Origin: Streptomyces maremycinicus
GTDB lineage: Bacteria; Actinomycetota; Actinomycetes; Streptomycetales; Streptomycetaceae
Assembly (NCBI RefSeq): GCF_001184025.1
Contig: NZ_BBYG01000025.1
Span: forward strand, 19,750 to 83,749
Direction of reading: 5' to 3'
DNA: 64,000 nucleotides
Made by a program: the position numbers and the translations under genes. Numbering within the stretch: the first letter of the stretch is position 1; each line of letters starts with the position of its first letter. Positions 59,037 to 64,000 of this stretch are shown piece by piece. Below the pieces are notes generated by a model. The model did not search any database and was not told the origin of the DNA. It saw only the letters and a list, made by a program, of their open reading frames with translations.

Positions 59037-61937
59037 ATGACAGAGACGGCGAGCGGTCCGGCGCGAGGTTCCCGTGCCAAGGGCACCAAGACCACCAAGG
59101 GCCTGCGTATCGAGCGCATCCACACGACCCCCGGCGTGCACCCCTACGACGAGGTGGCCTGGGAGCGTCGTGACGTCGTCATGACCAACTGGCGCGACGG
59201 CTCGGTCAATTTCGAGCAGCGTGGCGTCGAGTTCCCCGACTTCTGGTCGGTGAACGCGGTCAACATCGTCACCAGCAAGTACTTCCGCGGTGCCGTCGGC
59301 ACCCCTCAGCGCGAGACCGGCCTCAGGCAGCTGATCGACCGCATCGTGAAGACGTACCGGAAGGCCGGTGAGGACCACAGGTACTTCGCCTCGCCCGCCG
59401 ACGCCGAGATCTTCGAGCACGAGCTGGCGTACGCCCTCCTGCACCAGATCTTCAGCTTCAACAGCCCCGTCTGGTTCAACGTCGGTACCCCGCAGCCCCA
59501 GCAGGTCTCCGCCTGCTTCATCCTGGCCGTCGACGACTCCATGGAGTCGATCCTCGACTGGTACAAGGAAGAGGGCATGATCTTCAAGGGCGGCTCCGGC
59601 GCCGGCCTGAACCTCTCCCGCATCCGCTCCTCGAAGGAGCTCCTGTCCTCCGGTGGCAACGCCTCCGGCCCGGTCTCCTTCATGCGTGGTGCCGACGCCT
59701 CCGCCGGCACCATCAAGTCCGGTGGCGCCACCCGTCGAGCGGCCAAGATGGTCGTCCTCGACGTGGACCACCCGGACGTCGAGGACTTCATCGCCACCAA
59801 GGTGAAGGAAGAGGAGAAGATCCGCGCCCTGCGCGACGCGGGCTTCGACATGGACCTGGGCGGCGACGACATCACGTCCGTCCAGTACCAGAACGCCAAC
59901 AACAGCGTCCGCGTGAACGACGAGTTCATGACGGCCGTCGAGAACGGCACCGAGTTCGGCCTCCGCGCCCGTATGACCGGCGAGATCATCGAGAAGGTCG
60001 ACGCCAAGGCGCTGTTCCGCAAGCTCGCCGAGGCCGCGTGGGCCTGTGCCGACCCGGGCATCCAGTACGACGGTGTGATCAACAACTGGCACACCTGCCC
60101 CGAGTCCGGCCGCATCACCGCGTCGAACCCGTGCAGCGAGTACATGCACCTGGACAACACGTCCTGCAACCTCGCCTCGCTGAACCTGATGAAGTTCCTC
60201 AAGGACGACAGCAAGGGCAACCAGTCCTTCGAGGCCGACCGCTTCCAGAAGGTCGTCGAGCTCGTCATCACCGCGATGGACATCTCCATCTGCTTCGCGG
60301 ACTTCCCGACCCAGAAGATCGGCGAGAACACGCGCGCGTTCCGCCAGCTCGGCATCGGCTACGCCAACCTCGGCGCCCTGCTGATGGCCACCGGCCACGC
60401 CTACGACTCCGACGGCGGCCGCGCGCTGGCCGGCGCCATCACCTCCCTGATGACGGGCACGGCCTACCGCCGCTCCGCCGAACTGGCCTCGGTCGTCGGC
60501 ACGTACGACGGCTACGCCCGCAACGCCGACGCCCACAACCGCGTCATGAAGCAGCACTCCGACGCCAACGGCGCGGCCGTCCGCATGGACGACCTGGACT
60601 CCCCGGTCTGGGCCGCCGCCACGGAGGCCTGGCAGGACGTCCTGCGGCTCGGTGAGAAGAACGGTTTCCGTAACTCCCAGGCGTCCGTGCTCGCCCCGAC
60701 CGGCACCATCGGTCTGGCGATGTCCTGCGACACCACCGGCGTCGAGCCCGACCTCGCCCTGGTCAAGTTCAAGAAGCTCGTCGGCGGCGGCTCGATGCAG
60801 ATCGTCAACGGCACCGTGCCGCAGGCCCTGCGCCGCCTGGGGTACCAGGAGGAGCAGATCGAGGCGATCGTCGCCCACATCGCCGACAACGGCAACGTGA
60901 TCGACGCCCCCGGTCTCAAGCCTGAGCACTACGAGGTGTTCGACTGCGCCATGGGCGAGCGCGCCATCTCCCCGATGGGCCACGTCCGCATGATGGCCGC
61001 GATCCAGCCCTGGATCTCCGGCGCCATCTCCAAGACGGTCAACATGCCGGAGACGGCGACCGTCGAGGAGGTCGAGGAGATCTACTTCGAGGCATGGAAG
61101 CTCGGCGTCAAGGCTCTCGCGATCTACCGCGACAACTGCAAGGTCGGCCAGCCCCTCTCCGCGAAGACCAAGGAGAAGGAAAAGACCGAGATCACCGAGA
61201 AGGCCGAGGACACGATCCGCACCGCGGTCGAGAAGGTCATCGAGTACCGCCCGGTCCGCAAGCGTCTGCCCAAGGGCCGTCCCGGCATCACGACCTCCTT
61301 CACGGTCGGTGGCGCCGAGGGCTACATGACCGCCAACTCCTACCCGGACGACGGTCTCGGCGAGGTCTTCCTGAAGATGTCCAAGCAGGGCTCGACCCTC
61401 GCCGGCATGATGGACGCCTTCTCCATCGCGGTCTCCGTCGGTCTCCAGTACGGCGTGCCGCTGGAGACGTACGTCTCGAAGTTCACCAACATGCGCTTCG
61501 AGCCGGCCGGCATGACGGACGACCCGGACGTGCGGATGGCGCAGTCGATCGTCGACTACATCTTCCGCCGCCTGGCGCTCGACTTCCTGCCCTTCGAGAC
61601 GCGTTCCGCGCTCGGCATCCACTCCGCCGAGGAGCGCCAGCGCCACCTGGAGACCGGCTCGTACGAGCCGACCTTCGAGGAGGAGAACGTGGACGTCGAG
61701 GGACTCGCGCAGTCCGCTCCGCGTCCGACGGACCTGAAGGCCGTCGCCACTCCCAAGGCCGACGTCGAAGCCGTCGAGCCCGCTCCGAAGCAGGCCCACA
61801 CCAGTGCCGAACTGGTGGAGATGCAGCTGGGCATCCAGGCCGACGCCCCGCTGTGCTTCTCCTGCGGTACGAAGATGCAGCGGGCCGGTTCCTGCTACAT
61901 CTGCGAGGGCTGCGGCTCGACCAGCGGTTGCAGCTGA
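59037..61937 (+). CDS. nrdJ: Vitamin B12-dependent (class II) ribonucleotide reductase NrdJ
   Basis: Adenosylcobalamin-dependent reductase of 966 residues that makes dNTPs with or without oxygen. N-terminal motifs VWFNVGTPQPQQVSACF and GSGAGLNLSRIRSS are followed by SNPCSEYMHLDNTSCNLASL, with active-site Cys and Glu, and LAPTGTIGLAMSCDTTGVEPD. After the catalytic barrel is a C-terminal domain ending in a CFSCGTKMQ..CYICEGCGSTSGC zinc-ribbon/Cys-rich tail. The start is ATG 59037 behind GGGAGG. I see no cobalamin riboswitch upstream. Ends in a 16 bp terminator. Confidence 0.96.
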   Translation: MTETASGPARGSRAKGTKTTKGLRIERIHTTPGVHPYDEVAWERRDVVMTNWRDGSVNFEQRGVEFPDFWSVNAVNIVTSKYFRGAVGTPQRETGLRQLIDRIVKTYRKAGEDHRYFASPADAEIFEHELAYALLHQIFSFNSPVWFNVGTPQPQQVSACFILAVDDSMESILDWYKEEGMIFKGGSGAGLNLSRIRSSKELLSSGGNASGPVSFMRGADASAGTIKSGGATRRAAKMVVLDVDHPDVEDFIATKVKEEEKIRALRDAGFDMDLGGDDITSVQYQNANNSVRVNDEFMTAVENGTEFGLRARMTGEIIEKVDAKALFRKLAEAAWACADPGIQYDGVINNWHTCPESGRITASNPCSEYMHLDNTSCNLASLNLMKFLKDDSKGNQSFEADRFQKVVELVITAMDISICFADFPTQKIGENTRAFRQLGIGYANLGALLMATGHAYDSDGGRALAGAITSLMTGTAYRRSAELASVVGTYDGYARNADAHNRVMKQHSDANGAAVRMDDLDSPVWAAATEAWQDVLRLGEKNGFRNSQASVLAPTGTIGLAMSCDTTGVEPDLALVKFKKLVGGGSMQIVNGTVPQALRRLGYQEEQIEAIVAHIADNGNVIDAPGLKPEHYEVFDCAMGERAISPMGHVRMMAAIQPWISGAISKTVNMPETATVEEVEEIYFEAWKLGVKALAIYRDNCKVGQPLSAKTKEKEKTEITEKAEDTIRTAVEKVIEYRPVRKRLPKGRPGITTSFTVGGAEGYMTANSYPDDGLGEVFLKMSKQGSTLAGMMDAFSIAVSVGLQYGVPLETYVSKFTNMRFEPAGMTDDPDVRMAQSIVDYIFRRLALDFLPFETRSALGIHSAEERQRHLETGSYEPTFEEENVDVEGLAQSAPRPTDLKAVATPKADVEAVEPAPKQAHTSAELVEMQLGIQADAPLCFSCGTKMQRAGSCYICEGCGSTSGCS

Positions 61938-61973
61938 TCCCCGCCGTGCCGGTCAGGTCGCGATGATCTGACA

Positions 61974-62010
61974 GAGGGCGGTGGAGCCGGTACTCGGCTC
62001 CACCGCCCTC
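61974..62010. terminator. Bidirectional terminator after nrdJ
   Basis: GAGGGCGGTGGAGCCG (61974-61989) and CGGCTCCACCGCCCTC (61995-62010) form a perfect 16 bp stem with a 5-nt loop between convergent nrdJ and the TerD gene. Confidence 0.9.
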
Positions 62011-62065
62011 GGTGCTTTCCGCGTCTTCCACCGTCCACGGGGGCTCGGCGGCGTCTTTCGCGCCC

Positions 62066-62599
62066 TCAGGCGTGACGTACCTGGCCCATGGTGCGCGTGA
62101 ACGTCGCCGGGTCGTCCTCGAAGCCCTGGACGCCGGGGTGGAACGACCATCCGTCGGTCGACTCGCGCAGGAACTCCCCGACCGTCGCCGCGGTCGCGCC
62201 GAGGACACCGGCGAAGTCGCCCTCGTCCAGGACGGTGTAGCCCTCCCGTATCCGGAAGGCGGGGTTGAGCACACCGACGAAGGTCCGGTGCTCCGGGTTC
62301 TGCTGTATGACGACGCCGACGACCACGCGCGCGTACCGCGCGTCCAGGCGGTCGAGCTCCAGCGTCATCACCTCGTCCCAACCGAAGCCCTTGCCGTCCT
62401 TGCTGTCACGGTTGAGATAGATCGTTCCGTCGGGGGAGCGACTGTCGAAGTGCACCACATAGGCAGGGACACCATGCGGATCGCTCTCCAGATAGGTCGC
62501 GGCCACGATGTCCAGGTCGGTGGCCGGCTGCCCCGTCGGACTCGGGTCCCACTTCAGAGCCATCTCGACCTTGCGGATTCCCTTGTTCAGGCCGCTCAC
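62066..62599 (-). CDS. TerD family protein
   Basis: Calcium-binding tellurium/stress protein family member of 177 residues. The KWDPSPTGQPATDLDIVAATYL segment, HFDSRSPDGTIYLNRDSKDGKGFGWDEVMTLELDRL, and a final RTMGQVRHA tail correspond to the TerD fold with its Asp-rich calcium sites. The start is GTG 62599 behind GGGGAGGGG. Streptomyces genomes encode many TerD paralogues linked to differentiation and stress. This one stands alone with no other ter genes next to it. Confidence 0.85.
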   Translation of the reverse strand: MSGLNKGIRKVEMALKWDPSPTGQPATDLDIVAATYLESDPHGVPAYVVHFDSRSPDGTIYLNRDSKDGKGFGWDEVMTLELDRLDARYARVVVGVVIQQNPEHRTFVGVLNPAFRIREGYTVLDEGDFAGVLGATAATVGEFLRESTDGWSFHPGVQGFEDDPATFTRTMGQVRHA

Positions 62600-62755
62600 C
62601 GGAATTCCCCTCCCCGTTTCCCCGTTTGACGTCGCCCCGAACACGCCGACTCTCAGGGCCGGTTGTCCATCCTGCCACGCGCGCGTGCGCCGTCGCAGCG
62701 TCGGTCTGTGAACGAGGGTGACCAACGCCACGCCCAGTGGCCGTACCATGGCGCG

Positions 62756-63361
62756 GTGCTGGTCAAGTGGATTCGCTGCACCGTGGTGGACCGCCGCGGT
62801 TTCGAACGGGGACAGCGAAAGTGGGCGGGGCTTCTGGGGGAGCCGGGGTTCCGGGGGCAGGGCGGGGGCTGGAGCAGGGGGCGGCCCTCGGTCGCGCATG
62901 TCTTCGCGTTCTGGGAGAGCCGTGCCTTCTACGACTCCTTCATGGCGCGCTCCCATGACCGGCTGGCGTCGGCTCAGTCGGGCACGTTCAAGGACGCCCA
63001 GGTGCGGCTGTTCGACTACCGCTTCGACGTGAAGACGGGCTTCGAGCCCCGCTTCACCGACGCCGACCTGCTGCGGGTGGCCCTGTGCCGGGTGCACGAG
63101 GAGCGGGCCGAGCACTTCACCCTCATGCAGGAGAAGGTGTGGAACCCCGCCATGGCGGGCTCGCCCGGCATGATCCGGGGGATGTTCGCCGAGGCGCCGG
63201 GGCACGAGTTCATGGTGCTCTCGATGTGGCGCTCGCAGGCCGAACACGGAAAGTACCGGACCGAGCGCGTGGAGCGGCTCGCACTGCGCGCCCAGACGGA
63301 GGCGGACATATCCGCCCTCACCGGTGACATCGTCGAGCTCGAGTCGACCTGGACGGTTTGA
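62756..63361 (+). CDS. YdbC/DUF4937 family protein
   Basis: Soluble protein of 201 residues starting LVKWIRCTVVDRRGFERGQRKW, which matches proteins annotated as YdbC family (DUF4937). It contains two antibiotic-monooxygenase-like halves: VAHVFAFWESRAFYDSFM near 45-62 and EFMVLSMWRSQAEHGKYRTE near 160-180. The resemblance between the halves suggests a duplicated dimeric alpha/beta-barrel (ABM-like) fold. The start is GTG 62756. Function unknown. Confidence 0.72.
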   Translation: MLVKWIRCTVVDRRGFERGQRKWAGLLGEPGFRGQGGGWSRGRPSVAHVFAFWESRAFYDSFMARSHDRLASAQSGTFKDAQVRLFDYRFDVKTGFEPRFTDADLLRVALCRVHEERAEHFTLMQEKVWNPAMAGSPGMIRGMFAEAPGHEFMVLSMWRSQAEHGKYRTERVERLALRAQTEADISALTGDIVELESTWTV

Positions 63362-63491
63362 AAACCGGACTCGCGAGGGAAGCCGTCGAACGGCTTCTGT
63401 ATGCGCTTTCTGGTGCGGGATTTGTGTGACCTACGCTGTATGCAGGCCGTACGAGTGCTCTATCGGCCGTCAGCCGATCTAGGGTTTTGGC

Positions 63492-64000
63492 ATGGCACGA
63501 CCACGGCGCATCGTCCTTGTCCGGCACGGGGAGTCAACGGGCAATGTTGATGACACCGTCTACGAGCGTGAACCCGACCATGCACTGGCCCTGACCGAGC
63601 GAGGGTGGCAGCAGGCCGAGGAGACGGGAAAGACCCTGCGGGAGGTGTTCGGCCGCGAGCGGGTCAGCGTGTACGTCTCCCCCTACCGTCGTACGCACGA
63701 GACGCTCCGGGCCTTCCACCTGGACGCCGACTGCATACGGGTCCGCGAGGAGCCCCGGCTGCGCGAGCAGGACTGGGGAAACTGGCAGGACCGCGACGAC
63801 GTGCGGTTGCAGAAGGCCTATCGGGACGCCTACGGGCACTTCTTCTATCGGTTCGCCCAGGGCGAGAGCGGAGCCGACGTCTACGACCGCGTCGGCGGCT
63901 TCCTGGAGAGCCTCTTCCGCAGCTTCGAGGCCCCCGACCACCCGCCGAACGTGCTCATCGTGACCCATGGCCTCGCGATGCGGCTGTTCTGCATGCGCTG
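63492..64000 (+). CDS. Histidine phosphatase family protein, 3' end cut by window
   Basis: Partial gene that continues past the window. It encodes MARPRRIVLVRHGESTGN, with the RHG phosphohistidine motif, then SPYRRTHETLRAF and REQDWGNWQD. Near the edge comes VLIVTHGLAMRLF with the second catalytic His. These are the motifs of phosphoglycerate-mutase-like phosphatases. About 169 residues are visible. The start is ATG 63492. The substrate is unknown; such genes are often called phosphoglycerate mutase without evidence for that reaction. Confidence 0.87.
   Translation, partial: MARPRRIVLVRHGESTGNVDDTVYEREPDHALALTERGWQQAEETGKTLREVFGRERVSVYVSPYRRTHETLRAFHLDADCIRVREEPRLREQDWGNWQDRDDVRLQKAYRDAYGHFFYRFAQGESGADVYDRVGGFLESLFRSFEAPDHPPNVLIVTHGLAMRLFCMR

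Noticed and set aside
57822..61799. 1,325-codon open frame on the minus strand opposite nrdJ
   Set aside because: It is the antisense shadow of nrdJ, created by strong third-position GC bias. Its product is compositionally odd (Gly/Val/Leu/Asp/Arg-rich), with no recognisable domain, while nrdJ on the plus strand is unambiguous.
1..64000. CRISPR arrays, tRNA/rRNA genes, insertion sequences or prophage
   Set aside because: The tandem repeats found have short units without unique spacers. No cloverleaf-type tRNA, rRNA segment, transposase or integrase was recognised.

Overview
The window is a high-GC chromosomal segment of a Streptomyces-type actinobacterium. The evidence is very strong third-position G/C bias, frequent GTG/TTG starts, and a characteristic set of neighbours: lhr, nei, DUF3046, recA-recX, gluABCD/gluRK, miaB-miaA-dapF, an RSH gene, hflX, dinG, lexA, nrdR-nrdJ. 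The order resembles the recA-lexA-nrdRJ region of Streptomyces coelicolor. It is core-type chromosome. I see no rRNA, tRNA, CRISPR array, prophage, integrase or insertion sequence.

Layout. (1) 1-9.4 kb: short-chain dehydrogenase, Nei-type DNA glycosylase and the Lhr helicase on the minus strand; divergent AraC-type regulator with azlC-azlD. (2) 9.5-15.4 kb: an alpha/alpha-barrel-like protein, DUF3046, an AI-2E family permease, a membrane protein, then recA-recX. (3) 15.4-19.7 kb: an ArsR-like regulator, an FtsX-type ABC permease broken by an internal deletion, and a lone sugar-binding lipoprotein. (4) 19.7-23.1 kb: cysteine dioxygenase and rhodanese behind a Cys-ended leader peptide, a repeat-filled gap, and an FAD monooxygenase. 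(5) 23.3-30.3 kb: the glutamate ABC transporter gluABCD, its divergent two-component system gluR-gluK, and a TAXI binding protein. (6) 30.4-34.6 kb: a MazG-like hydrolase, a KhtTU-like antiporter pair and a NarL-type two-component system. (7) 34.7-46.5 kb: miaB, an extradiol-dioxygenase-like gene, two small minus-strand genes, miaA, a membrane protein, dapF, an RSH gene, an M1 peptidase and hflX. (8) 46.5-54.6 kb: two paralogous serine-protease lipoproteins and a three-gene siderophore-type cluster. (9) 54.8-64 kb: dinG, lexA, nrdR-nrdJ, a TerD protein, a YdbC-like protein and a phosphoglycerate-mutase-like gene cut off by the window end.

How the genes work together. recA, recX, lexA and dinG (with nei and lhr) form a DNA-damage theme. 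SOS-like sites lie upstream of recA and lexA, and a perfect one lies just downstream of recX. nrdR and nrdJ supply dNTPs and sit behind two NrdR-box-like sites spaced 31 bp centre to centre. gluRK probably controls gluABCD across a shared intergenic region with two inverted repeats. The cysteine dioxygenase/rhodanese pair is probably controlled by ribosome-mediated attenuation through the leader peptide. Several intergenic gaps hold short tandem repeats (7, 14, 31 and 46 bp), and convergent gene pairs are usually separated by strong hairpins.
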